Of a stretch of 64,000 nucleotides of DNA, positions 36,384 to 45,166 are shown piece after piece. A program made the translations under genes and the position numbers. The DNA is taken from the IMG/VR virus record IMGVR_UViG_3300038701_002052, positions 1 through 64,000 of that record; one strand, given 5' to 3'. The stretch comes from a virus. The notes under the pieces were generated by a model. It had not been told where the DNA came from, searched no databases, and was given only the letters and a program-made list of their open reading frames with translations. Position 1 is the first letter of the stretch; each line of letters opens with the position of its first letter.

Positions 36384-38887
36384 CAGAAGTTCGCCGCTTC
36401 CGCGGTGTTGATGGTTTCTCGGGTTTCAAAACGGGTATGCTTCTTGAAAAAGGTCAGCGGTATCAGGCCGGTCGCGCCATCACGCTGCTTCTCGATCAGG
36501 AGATCAACGGCGTGGACGTCGTCATGGTCGGCACTGTCGGGGCGGTGGAGGAAGCCGATCAGATCCGCGTCCTGCTCGATCGATCCGCTGTTATGGACAA
36601 CTATGCCATTCGTAACGAAATTGTTTGTTCCTGGAACGCTTAGATCGCAAACAGAACACTCACCAGGAACGGCATCCACGCTCCTTAGACGCCCCCAACC
36701 AAGCTCCGAACATGACATATATGGGGAGTTTTTGATCGATTGAATCATGTGGTTTTTAAGAAGCTCCTCCATGGATTTCTTACACACAGACTTAAATCCG
36801 CCTGACTTCCTCTTCTGGAACCTCATGTATCGGTTTCCGGTAATCTCGCTTGCAAGCTCTACGAATATGGATGGCGCTGGGTCTATGTATCTCGGGCTTG
36901 GTGACCTGAGGCGACCAAACCTGTCCAGATTCGAGCAAATCACTTCCATTTTCTCGTTATCCTCAACACACACCCTCACTTCCCATATATCGCTATAGTA
37001 ACCAACCGTTGATCGAATTCCACAGGTAAGCAAAAGCCACGAAACCTGATTGGCAAGTAATTCACTGACGGTGGAGTATTTAGCACACCCCCTAGTAACG
37101 GTTCCGTCCGCTTCCCATAACCCCGAAAGAAGCTCGCGGTGCGATTCGTTTGATGTTCCAAGATAGTCACTTGGTATGAATTTTGAATGAGCGGTGCATC
37201 CGTCTAGCCCTAGGCTCCGAAGCCATGTCATGACAGGGTTTTGGAGACACCCGCTTCTTTTACCGTTGGACAGATATGCGTCAAAAACATTATCGCTCGG
37301 CTGGTTCTTCCTGATGTTCACACTGACACCAAACTCGGACACAGATGCAACCACTTCTTCATGGAGTTCTCTCCTGTATATCAACCCAGGCGTTCCGGAC
37401 ATACTGCCGTTGCCTATCAACCACCCCAGTAGCTTGGCGTGCCTGACGTGGCCTCTGTTAGCATGGGGTATCACCCTTGGCGACGCTATCACATCCCTTC
37501 CCGGTTTAAGCTGATTGACCTGCTTCCACCCTGAACCTGTAAGAACAAGATGTTTTGCGGTCGCTGAAAACGACCCGAATTGAGTGTTGACCCTGAATAC
37601 CTTGTTATACCTCTTTGGGATAAACTCACACTTCCTTATTACAGTGACATCCCTGTCCAGTGAAACAACCCGATCGGGCCGACTCCCAATCCGAACCGGT
37701 CCAGTTGGTGTGTAAACCCACTCCTGCTCCGGAAGACACTCCCGGAGATCGCTCAACCTCGGCTTGCGGTTCTTCTCCTTCTCCACGTCGCGGCTGAGCT
37801 GGCTGAGTGCGATCACCGGGACGTCCAGCTCCTTGCTCATCTCCTTCAGTCCGGACGAGATGATCCCAACCTCCTCGGTCCGGCTCATGTTCTTGCGTCC
37901 GACACCATTGGCAAGCTGCAGGTAGTCGATCAGGATCAACCGGGTCCCGTTCTTCTGCTTCTCACGGCGTGCCCTGGAACGCATCTGGGCGATGGTCAGG
38001 CCGGGGCTGTCGTCGATCATGATCGGGTAGTTGCTCAGCCTGCCGGCCGCGCCCGTCATGCGGACATAGTCCCGCTCCGTGCAGAGACCGTTCCGCAGAT
38101 CCATCATGTTCACCCGAGCCATCGACAGCACCACCCGCTGGATCAGGTTGCCCTTGCTCATCTCGAGTGAGAACACATGGCAGTGAGACCCCTTCTCCAT
38201 GACCGACTCGACGATGTTCATCGCAAGAGACGTCTTCCCCATCGCCGGCCTCGCGGCGAGGATGTAGAGCTTGCCGGGGTGGAGCCCTCCCGTGATGCGG
38301 TCCAGCTTGCTGAAACCGGTGCTGAGCCCGTTCACGCCACCGTCCGCATGGGTCGCCGCCTCGATGTATTCCAATGCGCTGATGACCTCGTCCTTGATCG
38401 AGAACGTCGATTCCTTGTGGACCGCCTTCCCCACCGACCCGACCCGCTCCTCGATCATGGACACCAGGTCCGACGTGGAAGCCTCCCGGTCGTCGATCTT
38501 TTCCGTGATCTCCGCCACCGCCGACCTGAGGTCGCGCCTCACCCAGCAGTCCACCACCATGTTCAACCAGTACTTCAGGTTGAGCGCCGATGGCACCGAA
38601 TCCAAACACTCGCTCAGATAGACGATCCCGCCGACCTGCGAAAGCAACGAGGATCCCAGCATCTCAGCGACCACCGTCTCCAGAGAGACCGGCTTGCCCG
38701 CCCTGCTCATCCTCTGGAGCAGCTTGAACAGCTCCTTGTGGCGGATGTCGAACATCAGCTCGGCCGGGTCGGGGTGGACCGCCTCCACCTGGGCCATGCA
38801 CATGCCGCAATCCAGGATCAGGCAGCCGATCAACGCACGCTCGGCATTCTCGTTGTGAGTGGGGGGAGATGTTGCTTCTTTTGACAT
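36383..38887 (-). CDS. dnaB: DnaB-type replicative helicase with intein
   Basis: 834 residues. The extein (1-383 plus 767-834, 451 in all) is a full-length DnaB: N-terminal domain from ENAERALIGCLI, Walker A AARPAMGKTS (211-220), Walker B RLILIDYLQL and a C-terminal SGSIEQDADLIGFLHRP. An intein interrupts DLRE/SGSIEQ, a known DnaB insertion site. The protein would unwind DNA at the phage fork. A resolvase, a replication protein and an SSB-like gene lie in the same operon. Confidence 0.93.
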   Translation of the reverse strand: MSKEATSPPTHNENAERALIGCLILDCGMCMAQVEAVHPDPAELMFDIRHKELFKLLQRMSRAGKPVSLETVVAEMLGSSLLSQVGGIVYLSECLDSVPSALNLKYWLNMVVDCWVRRDLRSAVAEITEKIDDREASTSDLVSMIEERVGSVGKAVHKESTFSIKDEVISALEYIEAATHADGGVNGLSTGFSKLDRITGGLHPGKLYILAARPAMGKTSLAMNIVESVMEKGSHCHVFSLEMSKGNLIQRVVLSMARVNMMDLRNGLCTERDYVRMTGAAGRLSNYPIMIDDSPGLTIAQMRSRARREKQKNGTRLILIDYLQLANGVGRKNMSRTEEVGIISSGLKEMSKELDVPVIALSQLSRDVEKEKNRKPRLSDLRECLPEQEWVYTPTGPVRIGSRPDRVVSLDRDVTVIRKCEFIPKRYNKVFRVNTQFGSFSATAKHLVLTGSGWKQVNQLKPGRDVIASPRVIPHANRGHVRHAKLLGWLIGNGSMSGTPGLIYRRELHEEVVASVSEFGVSVNIRKNQPSDNVFDAYLSNGKRSGCLQNPVMTWLRSLGLDGCTAHSKFIPSDYLGTSNESHRELLSGLWEADGTVTRGCAKYSTVSELLANQVSWLLLTCGIRSTVGYYSDIWEVRVCVEDNEKMEVICSNLDRFGRLRSPSPRYIDPAPSIFVELASEITGNRYMRFQKRKSGGFKSVCKKSMEELLKNHMIQSIKNSPYMSCSELGWGRLRSVDAVPGECSVCDLSVPGTNNFVTNGIVVHNSGSIEQDADLIGFLHRPDSADHDDVHAVDLLIEKQRDGATGLIPLTFFKKHTRFETRETINTAEAANF
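36590..37738 (-). mobile_element. DnaB intein with LAGLIDADG-type endonuclease
   Basis: 383 residues from Cys1 (CLPEQEWVYTPTGPV) to the C-terminal VVHN followed by Ser, the canonical splice junctions. The middle carries two dodecapeptide-like helices: LLGWLIGNGSM and LLSGLWEADGTV. The first has Asn where the catalytic Asp is expected, so cleavage may be weak or lost. Splicing residues look intact. Confidence 0.9.
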
Positions 38888-39005
38888 TGCGTATCTGAAA
38901 GTTTCACCGGGCTACCGCTGCCGTCGGGGACCACACAACCAACTGTTCTGATGAGCCCTGTAACCAACCCCGACCGTTTCACCCGGTGAATAAATGCTTC
39001 GTGTT

Positions 39006-39221
39006 TCAGTTTTCCGACCTGCCCAGCTTCTCGTCGATGAGCGCGATGGCCGCGTGGCATTCCGTGTCGATAGCGGTCAGGTGCCTTGCAACGTCCTCGG
39101 GTATCTCCACCTCGTTGCCGTCATCATCGACGCCGCACACCTTCAGGAACTGCCGTATCGAGCAGAACACGCTTCGCCCGTGGTTCAGGTCGTGGTCCTC
39201 CGGATTGATTTCAACTATCAT
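39006..39221 (-). CDS. Unknown small protein
   Basis: 71 residues, acidic and helical, with VCGVDDDGNEVEIPEDVARH. No family recognised. It lies 118 bases upstream of the helicase; that gap shows no further gene. Confidence 0.55.
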   Translation of the reverse strand: MIVEINPEDHDLNHGRSVFCSIRQFLKVCGVDDDGNEVEIPEDVARHLTAIDTECHAAIALIDEKLGRSEN

Positions 39222-39241
39222 GGTTTCTTGTTTTCAGAAAT

Positions 39242-39424
39242 TTATGTTCGTGGTGTTCTGTGCCTTGGATCCATCATCCACACCAAAACACCAGCAGCCA
39301 ATCCCAGCAGCGCCGGAATGATCGACCTGCACCCACTGGCCACAATAACCCCGGTTCCTATCAAATTGACACCAACCGCGAAACCGATCTTTCCTTGTAT
39401 GTTTTCAATGTCTTTGTCGTTCAT
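39242..39424 (-). CDS. 60-residue membrane protein
   Basis: Two hydrophobic stretches (IGFAVGVNLIGTGVIVA and ALLGLAAGVLVWMM) after a charged start. Probably an inner-membrane peptide. Confidence 0.5.
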   Translation of the reverse strand: MNDKDIENIQGKIGFAVGVNLIGTGVIVASGCRSIIPALLGLAAGVLVWMMDPRHRTPRT

Positions 39425-39439
39425 AGATCGCCCTTCTTT

Positions 39440-39823
39440 TCAGCCTTTATGTGGTGCATCGGGAAGTGGCATCCAGTGGGTTGGTTGCGACCCTGGAAAA
39501 TGACCAGAAGGCCCCCACGCACCACCGCCATGGTCCTTGTAGTAACGCATGATGGCTATATCGCCTTCCCGTAAAACCAGAACAAACACATCCTTCGGAG
39601 CCGACTCGATCGGAAGCCAGCCTTGGCGGGTGTTCGAGCCCGGTTCTGAATCCACTGCCGATTCCAACCTCCGAGCGCACTGGTGGAGTTCGCGTCCGGT
39701 GACTTTCAGATACTCCGCTCGTCGGGTGTTGCCTGCCTCCTCGATTCGCAATTTCAGAAGCTCAACTTTCTTGTCCAGTAGCCGGACCTCTTCCCGGATG
39801 GCCTCTTTCAGTTCCTCACTCAT
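39440..39823 (-). CDS. DUF551-like protein
   Basis: 127 residues. Residues 1-50 form a charged coiled coil (REEVRLLDKKVELLKLRIEE). The C-terminal GWLPIESAPKDVFVLVLREG and THWMPLPDAP match the DUF551 pattern common in phages, function unknown. It overlaps the upstream gene by 4 bases. Confidence 0.7.
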   Translation of the reverse strand: MSEELKEAIREEVRLLDKKVELLKLRIEEAGNTRRAEYLKVTGRELHQCARRLESAVDSEPGSNTRQGWLPIESAPKDVFVLVLREGDIAIMRYYKDHGGGAWGPSGHFPGSQPTHWMPLPDAPHKG

Positions 39824-40029
39824 AGATCACCCTTCTTTTCCACCTTCACGCTTGATCCTTCACCCTTACCGACTCGCCCCAGCATCTGCTCCACCTCGAC
39901 CACGTCGGGAAGGCATCTCGAGCAGAAATCAGATCCGTTGTCGGTGTCCCTGAAAAACAGGGTCCGGTGGTTGCCGCACATGCAGCAATTTCCGTGGGTT
40001 ATCTCGCCGTGGTTCAATTTGTGGATCAT
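39820..40029 (-). CDS. Zinc-finger-like small protein
   Basis: 69 residues with CCMCGNHRTLFF and FCSRCL, giving a CXXC...CXXC metal knuckle. Overlaps both neighbours. Confidence 0.6.
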   Translation of the reverse strand: MIHKLNHGEITHGNCCMCGNHRTLFFRDTDNGSDFCSRCLPDVVEVEQMLGRVGKGEGSSVKVEKKGDL

Positions 40030-40679
40030 GGTGCCTTTCTCTGTAGCCGCCGTCCGGCCGCAAGGTCCTCGTCATTGAAGACCGGTTCGTTCACGTTGGT
40101 CTTGAACTCCATGACAGCCACCTCGCGTGGGTCACCCACCGCGGACGACATGTCATAGTAGTTCGGGAAATTGCTTGGCCGGAACAGCGTGGTCGGATTG
40201 AAGTGGTTCACCATGTCAGGGTCACCGCCCCAGCGGTCCCACATGAACTCGACCATCCGCATCACGCCCTTCTCGTCCACCTCGTCGTCCTCACCGATCC
40301 GGGCCAGGATCGAGGTGATGTAGATGTCACGGTCACGGAACCTCCGCCCGGACAGCTTGGAGATCCGATCGATGATCCTCACCGCCAGCGCCCTGTCCTC
40401 ATCACTCATGGACTCCTTAACAGAAGGGCAGGCGGTCCGGACATGAATCCCGCGTCCGTCCTTGCGGCAGGACAGGAGCCTCATCCCGCCCAGCTTGCGG
40501 ACAGAGGCGTCCAGCGCGGCCTCCTCACAGATGTTCATTCCAAGGATCATGGTTCTCTCGTCACGCCACTGGTGGTTGCCCTTGTCGAGCGATCCCACCG
40601 CCCCCCATACCATCTTGTCCAGCGGGGACAGATCTGTTCTGGTATAGATGTGCATGGGGAGGGTGAGTGATCGCTTCAT
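40026..40679 (-). CDS. Phage replication protein, Phg_2220_C-like end
   Basis: 217 residues. The first ~80 look like a winged-helix region (LSPLDKMVWGAVGSLDKG). The C-terminal part, with RMVEFMWDRWGG, FNPTTLFRPSNFPNYYD, matches the conserved phage C-terminal domain found in replication proteins that load the helicase. Its place between the SSB-like and DnaB genes supports this. Confidence 0.7.
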   Translation of the reverse strand: MKRSLTLPMHIYTRTDLSPLDKMVWGAVGSLDKGNHQWRDERTMILGMNICEEAALDASVRKLGGMRLLSCRKDGRGIHVRTACPSVKESMSDEDRALAVRIIDRISKLSGRRFRDRDIYITSILARIGEDDEVDEKGVMRMVEFMWDRWGGDPDMVNHFNPTTLFRPSNFPNYYDMSSAVGDPREVAVMEFKTNVNEPVFNDEDLAAGRRLQRKAP

Positions 40680-40689
40680 CGGTCATGGA

Positions 40690-41373
40690 TCAGAATGGGA
40701 CCTCGTCGTCATCAATCGGTGGCTGTGGTGAGGTTCGAGCCTTGGGGTCCGGACCTGCAGCACCCTCGCCGAGAAACGCCTTGTACTCGTCCGATTCCCT
40801 GATCGTGTTCTGAACCCACTCCGGCATGTCGTCAGGGAAGACGCCGCCGTTGTCCGTGATGTCGGTGATGGAATACATCCTCGACTTGTTGACCTGGGGT
40901 GGAACCTCCGTGCCCTTCATCAGGCTGGAGATGTTGATGATCTCCTCGGTCTTCCGCATCGTTCCGTCACGGCCCTTGAACTCCTTGTGGCCGATCGTGA
41001 TCTGACACGACTTCCCGAGCACGGCGCTCAGCTTGAACGCCATCGCCTCCTCCTCGGTCATCTTCTTGCCGCGCCACGAATCCAACGCCTTCCGGAGATT
41101 CGCCTTCGGGTTGGTGGAGAGCCGGTATCGCTTGCTGACAGCCTTCGGAAGCGTGACCACCTTGCCGTCCTCCCCTTCCTTGTCGAAGGTCTCGTGGGGC
41201 AGCTCCCAGGAGATGACGATCTGATGGTTCTCATCGTCGGCACCGGTGCGTTCGTTGGTGTACCACCTGGTCCCGATGTCAAAGATCGCGTAACAGGTCG
41301 CCAGGTAGGTTCCCTCCGGGACCGGCTCGAAACCGCCAGCCCCGCCCTTGTTGGTTGCAATGATGTCACTCAT
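40690..41373 (-). CDS. SSB-like protein, DUF669-type
   Basis: 227 residues. The N-terminal PEGTYLATCYAIFDIGTRWY and RYRLSTNPKANLRKALDSW fit the DUF669 family of phage proteins. A flexible Pro-rich region ends in DDDEVPF, the acidic tip used by bacterial SSBs to dock partners. It probably coats single-stranded DNA during replication. Confidence 0.7.
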   Translation of the reverse strand: MSDIIATNKGGAGGFEPVPEGTYLATCYAIFDIGTRWYTNERTGADDENHQIVISWELPHETFDKEGEDGKVVTLPKAVSKRYRLSTNPKANLRKALDSWRGKKMTEEEAMAFKLSAVLGKSCQITIGHKEFKGRDGTMRKTEEIINISSLMKGTEVPPQVNKSRMYSITDITDNGGVFPDDMPEWVQNTIRESDEYKAFLGEGAAGPDPKARTSPQPPIDDDEVPF

Positions 41374-41627
41374 GCGCTTGGAGCGGTTTGACTGGTTGCC
41401 TTGCCGGGGAGCTTCCCACCCATCCAGACACGGACGGTTCCCTTGCCCTTGACCGGACGCGTGCTTGTCTGGTGGCCACGGCCGTTGATCGCCGAGCGCA
41501 GCCCGTTGACCTTCTCCGCCTCCACCTCGACCGAATCACCCGCCTTCATCTGCGTCGCCAGAAGTGTCATCTGGCCCCGAGGTTCGGGGAGTATCCCGCT
41601 TTCTATTGTATATGCTGTTTCACTCAT
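41370..41627 (-). CDS. Unknown small protein
   Basis: 85 residues: MKAGDSVEVEAEKVNGLRSA in the middle, then a basic region with VRVWMGG. Coupled by ATGA overlap to the SSB-like gene, so possibly a DNA-binding accessory. Confidence 0.6.
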   Translation of the reverse strand: MSETAYTIESGILPEPRGQMTLLATQMKAGDSVEVEAEKVNGLRSAINGRGHQTSTRPVKGKGTVRVWMGGKLPGKATSQTAPSA

Positions 41628-41652
41628 CGTGCTTGTGCTTGTTGTTTTCTCT

Positions 41653-41871
41653 TCAGACCGTGATCGCCTTCTGAACCCTCAGAAGCTCGTTCAACGTATA
41701 GTGGATCACCCGTTTGTTGGGCGCGACGGGGTGGGCTCTTCCTGCCTGCCGCAGGAACCGGAGGGTTGATCGGGGGATGCCGATTCTGGCTGCCCCGTCC
41801 CGCTCGTTGAAGAACCCGGCTGGAACTCTTGAGCTGCGGCTCGCTCCGACCTCTCTTTGTTGAGTCTCCAT
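41653..41871 (-). CDS. Excisionase-like small DNA-binding protein
   Basis: 72 residues with GGAGGAGGAAG just upstream. ERDGAARIGIPRSTLRFLRQAG reads as a winged helix/helix-turn-helix like MerR or Xis proteins. An alternative upstream ATG at 41909 gives an extra basic N-terminus in another frame and is not preferred. Could regulate early genes or excision. Confidence 0.5.
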   Translation of the reverse strand: METQQREVGASRSSRVPAGFFNERDGAARIGIPRSTLRFLRQAGRAHPVAPNKRVIHYTLNELLRVQKAITV

Positions 41872-41892
41872 TGCAACTTCCTCCTCCGGACC

Positions 41893-42696
41893 TCAAAGCT
41901 TCTTCTCATGGTCAGACGTAACTACGGCTAGATGATCGAACTCGCCACGATTAAGCCGGTTGTTGAAATGGAAAAGTGCGACTGTCTTGGCGTCACTCAA
42001 TCGGCAGCTTCCACTGACGAGCCCCTTGCCGCCGATTTTCTCAACCGAACACAAGCCACCCTCCGTTGGCTTGATGTGGTAGAGCGCCTCCACGATAGCG
42101 GGATTGGTTTTTTTAGAAGTGACCCTGCACAGCCAACCCACGACCAACCGAGCTCCCCATACCGGATCCGACCAAATAATCTGAAGCCTGCCTCGGTCGA
42201 TAGTTACGGTTTCACGCTCACTGAAAGTGACCCAGTCAAGGCCGAACCCTTGTGATTTTAAATGTTTGATTATTGTGCTACGCGCCTCACACAAGTTGAT
42301 CTTGTGCTTGTTGTTCACGGTGACAGTGATACGTCCGTGTCCGTCAGGACTGACAGTGCTTTCAGCTATCTCTGCCGCGGTGTGCAAATCCCCTGAACAG
42401 GCCACATCAAAAGCGATCGAGTCCCTTTCCTTAAGCCAGAGCCTTTCCTTGAGCCACAGCCTTTCAATCGTCTCATCCCGCAACTTTAAAAGCGATACTC
42501 CCCTCAGAATTTCCTCAATGGAGCTTGAGTTGAACTTAGAGCCCTCTTTATTGACCACGTCCCCTTTTCCAAGATCCGTGATGTAGCGCGACACGCAATA
42601 CGTCACGAGGTCCTTCTCACTGATCCCCAGCTTCTTGCATGCCTCGTCGAGAATCGGACCTATCGCATCTCCCTGTTGGTGTGAATTCGTGCTCAT
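41893..42696 (-). CDS. Putative regulator, unknown family
   Basis: 267 residues from MSTNSHQQGDAIGP. Residues ~10-45 (LDEACKKLGISEKDLVTYC) look like a helix-turn-helix. A tandem duplication gives RLWLKERLWLKERD at mid-protein. The C-terminal half is beta-rich. It faces a ribbon-helix-helix gene across a 117-base gap, an arrangement typical of a lysis/lysogeny switch; this is inference. Confidence 0.5.
   Translation of the reverse strand: MSTNSHQQGDAIGPILDEACKKLGISEKDLVTYCVSRYITDLGKGDVVNKEGSKFNSSSIEEILRGVSLLKLRDETIERLWLKERLWLKERDSIAFDVACSGDLHTAAEIAESTVSPDGHGRITVTVNNKHKINLCEARSTIIKHLKSQGFGLDWVTFSERETVTIDRGRLQIIWSDPVWGARLVVGWLCRVTSKKTNPAIVEALYHIKPTEGGLCSVEKIGGKGLVSGSCRLSDAKTVALFHFNNRLNRGEFDHLAVVTSDHEKKL
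41917..41928 (-). promoter_or_regulatory. CCGTARYT motif, minus-strand copy
   Basis: Minus strand GCCGTAGTTACG, 46 bases before the start of the excisionase-like gene. It lies inside the 3' end of the regulator gene, in the direction of transcription. Confidence 0.4.
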
Positions 42697-42813
42697 GTTC
42701 AAGTAACCGAACCGTAGCACTGTATTACACCGATACAAGTGGAAATTTCGATTTATTTTGATTACCGGAAGCCAGCGGTTAATATGGGTAGTCCGGGGAG
42801 TAGACAGAAGCAG
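42697..42813. promoter_or_regulatory. Divergent control region
   Basis: The gap between two oppositely directed regulator genes is more AT-rich than its surroundings and includes ACCGTAGCACTG, a weak relative of the CCGTARYT motif, and AATTTCGATTTATTTTGATT. Promoters for both genes must lie here or nearby; individual boxes cannot be assigned with confidence. Confidence 0.4.
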
Positions 42814-43071
42814 ATGAACACGAACAAAAATACAGACCCAGAAGAGAGCCCGTTAAAGCAGACGAAAAAACGACTGATCACCAGCGTTGAGTTTCCCGAC
42901 GAACTCGCCGAGAAGATTCAACTCGCGATCCGTGTGACCGGGAAGACCAAGAAGGACATCATTCTCGATGCGCTCAAGGCTCACCTGCCTGAAATACTGG
43001 CGTCGGGTGAGACTGAGCTGGCTGCCTTGAAAGCGGAGATTCAGAAAATGACCAGCAAAGACAGATCATGA
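42814..43071 (+). CDS. Ribbon-helix-helix-like regulator
   Basis: 85 residues from MNTNKNTDPEE. KRLITSVEFPDELAEKIQLA and TKKDIILDALKAHLPEIL follow the strand-helix-helix order of CopG/Arc-like repressors; a short coiled tail follows. Divergent from the 267-residue regulator. Confidence 0.6.
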   Translation: MNTNKNTDPEESPLKQTKKRLITSVEFPDELAEKIQLAIRVTGKTKKDIILDALKAHLPEILASGETELAALKAEIQKMTSKDRS

Positions 43072-43174
43072 CCAGGTCCTTCTGACTGACCCCCAGCAAT
43101 GCCGCCGCGTTTTTCAATGAAGCACCCATGCTGGAATGCCCTGACTCCCCGGTAACCCTTGATACGTTCTTCAT
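43072..43174 (-). pseudogene. N-terminal remnant of the 267-residue regulator family
   Basis: From an ATG at 43174 on the minus strand, ~35 residues including LKNAAALLGVSQKDLVMICL resemble LDEACKKLGISEKDLVTYCV of the regulator at 41893. The similarity stops where the ribbon-helix-helix gene ends on the other strand, so it looks like a truncated copy. Confidence 0.4.
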
Positions 43175-43240
43175 AATCACTCCTGAATCATTACATGAAC
43201 CCTGGGACAATTGCTGTCCTACCTTCACCAATAAAAGGCC

Positions 43241-43471
43241 ATGAAAATCTTTTTCGCAATAACAATTGTAGTCACACTCATCTTTTCCCCGTGGGAGGAA
43301 CAATTCCAGACCAGACCACCAAGGACCGTCATCAGTCCGATATGGGACGCACCGGTCGCCTCGGAACTTCGAATTGATGTCATCGCCGTCGAGTGGGTCG
43401 GGCTGGGGCTCATCTACCTGGCCTTGTCCGGCAGGAAACCAAGACCCGCCGACGGGGAGGCTGTTGACTGA
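43241..43471 (+). CDS. Small membrane protein
   Basis: 76 residues: N-terminal membrane helix (MKIFFAITIVVTLIFSPW) and a second hydrophobic stretch (VEWVGLGLIYLALSG). Its stop lies inside the first direct repeat of the attP-like region. A superinfection role is conceivable but not shown. Confidence 0.5.
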   Translation: MKIFFAITIVVTLIFSPWEEQFQTRPPRTVISPIWDAPVASELRIDVIAVEWVGLGLIYLALSGRKPRPADGEAVD

Positions 43472-43735
43472 TTGTTGACCCGTTTTGAGGCCGAACTCGC
43501 TTCAATTCACTCCAATTCCTCACTCGCGCCGAATCCGGCTTTCGCCCGTAACTCGCTGAAACACCAACCCGTTAAGCCACTTCCATCACCCCACCCACCA
43601 ATCCCCGTCCCGGTTTCCGGAACCGTAGGTTGTGGGTTCGATCCCCGCCCCGCGTACCACTCCCCACCAAGGACTTGCGAAGATTCTGGAAGATGGCTAA
43701 AACTCACCCGTTGACTGATTGTTGACCCGTTTTGA
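43463..43735 (+). other. attP-like region with tRNA-Arg(CCG) 3' half
   Basis: Identical 26-base direct repeats (43463-43488 and 43710-43735, each with two GTTGAC boxes) flank a tRNA 3' half at 43611-43659. That half has an anticodon stem (CGGT/ACCG), loop TTCCGGA with anticodon CCG, variable loop, T-arm GTGGG-TTCGATC-CCCGC, acceptor strand CCCGCGT, A and CCA. No 5' half is present. A tRNA-derived core next to an integrase, with arm-type repeats on both sides, is the standard attP plan. Confidence 0.75.
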
Positions 43736-43748
43736 ACCAGAAGCCAAC

Positions 43749-44867
43749 ATGCTGAAGAAATTCAAGACCCGTATCGGGAAGGAAACCGTTCGAGGTGTGA
43801 AGAGGTTCACACTGAATACCACTGACCCGTCAGGGAAGCGGACTCGGAAGTTTTTCAACTCACTCAAGGAGGCCAGGGACGCTGAGAAGCTCCTGTGGCT
43901 GGACTACAACGAACACGGTGCGCGTGACCTCAACCTGTCCCACGAGGACCGCCTGAGATTCGTCACGCTCGACCGTCAATGCAGGAAGGTGGGGACCACG
44001 CTCGAGAAGGCTGTTGAGATCGGCCTGGGCTCGTTGGTGGCCCCGGATCCGATCGCCCTCAAAGAGGGCATGGACGCCTACATCCAGTCGAAGGTCAACC
44101 GGCGCTGCAGGCCCCGCACCGTCCAGACGGTCCTGTCCAGGATCCGGCAGCTCGTGGAGATGATGCCGAAGGATGCCATGTGCAGCGACGTCACACCGGC
44201 CATGCTGCGAGACATGGTCCACCGGAACGGCTGGAGCCCCATGACCATGAGGAACCGCATGGTCGAGTACGGCGCATTCTTCAGGTGGCTCGTCCGGAAC
44301 GCCCACATGGCAAACAACCCGGCCGAGCACATGGACAGGATCATTGTCGACCCCACCCCGCCTCGCGTCCTGACACCTGAAGAGCTTCGAAGGCTGCTTG
44401 GTTGGTGCTGGGAGAACGACCGCGGCATGGCCGGCTGGATCGCGATCGGGGCGTTCTGCGGAATACGACCAGCCGAGATCAACAGGCTCCCACCACAAAA
44501 CATCGATCTGAAATCGAAGGTGGTCCTGGTGGAAAGCACTAAGATCAGGGACAACCGTTACGTCGACATCCCTGACAATGCGATCCCGTGGCTAGGCGAA
44601 TTTTCAACAAAGGGATCAAGGAAGCGGTTCGAGAAGGCACGAAGAGAGACCGGGTTGCTCGATGACTGGCCACCTGACGGACTCAGGAACTCGTGCGCGA
44701 GCTACTACGCGGCGCTGTGGGGTGTCGACAAATCAAAGGATCGCCTGGGCCACAAGGGCGACTCCAGGACGTTCTTCGTCCACTACCGAGTGCCCGTGTT
44801 GAAGGATGCGGCAGAGGAATGGTTCAGGATAACACCGGAAGCGACAGGTTGCCCCATTACCACCTAA
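43749..44867 (+). CDS. int: Tyrosine recombinase integrase
   Basis: 372 residues from the ATG at 43749; a TTG at 43719 inside the repeat is an alternative. The N-terminal arm-binding region is followed by a core-binding domain (RPRTVQTVLSRIRQLVEMMP) and the catalytic domain with GIRPAEI (Arg), DGLRNSCASYY (Arg; the usual first His is Asp), LGHKGDSRTFFVHY (His and nucleophile Tyr). It should recombine the adjacent tRNA-Arg core with the host gene. Confidence 0.88.
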   Translation: MLKKFKTRIGKETVRGVKRFTLNTTDPSGKRTRKFFNSLKEARDAEKLLWLDYNEHGARDLNLSHEDRLRFVTLDRQCRKVGTTLEKAVEIGLGSLVAPDPIALKEGMDAYIQSKVNRRCRPRTVQTVLSRIRQLVEMMPKDAMCSDVTPAMLRDMVHRNGWSPMTMRNRMVEYGAFFRWLVRNAHMANNPAEHMDRIIVDPTPPRVLTPEELRRLLGWCWENDRGMAGWIAIGAFCGIRPAEINRLPPQNIDLKSKVVLVESTKIRDNRYVDIPDNAIPWLGEFSTKGSRKRFEKARRETGLLDDWPPDGLRNSCASYYAALWGVDKSKDRLGHKGDSRTFFVHYRVPVLKDAAEEWFRITPEATGCPITT

Positions 44868-44875
44868 AACGTGCC

Positions 44876-45163
44876 TCATGGCATGTTATCCGCATTCTCA
44901 CTTCGCATATTAACACTGTTCGACATACAGATCCGCAGTCCGAGTTCCTCCATGATCTGCCGAGCCTCGTCTGCGACCACGCGGCTTTTGACCTTGGATC
45001 GCTCGTTTTGTCGCGATGCCTCCCGGACGATGCACTCCATGAGTAGCAGTTGATTTTCCAGCAGTGTCGCCATGCCGAAGCACACGATAGATAGCCATTC
45101 CTCATGAGTCTTGGCTGCGTCAGTCAGTTGGATTGCAAAGTTTTCAGTGCCAATGGATGCCAT
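44876..45163 (-). CDS. Cassette-like unknown protein
   Basis: 95 residues, helical and charged (EASRQNERSKVKSRVVADEA). No family recognised. Its start codon is four bases from the attC-like site at 45167, and its stop is close to the integrase end. Confidence 0.55.
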   Translation of the reverse strand: MASIGTENFAIQLTDAAKTHEEWLSIVCFGMATLLENQLLLMECIVREASRQNERSKVKSRVVADEARQIMEELGLRICMSNSVNMRSENADNMP

Positions 45164-45166
45164 AAT

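Noticed and set aside
43603-43660. Complete tRNA-Arg gene
   Set aside because: Only the 3' half is present; the 5' acceptor strand and D-arm cannot be found upstream.
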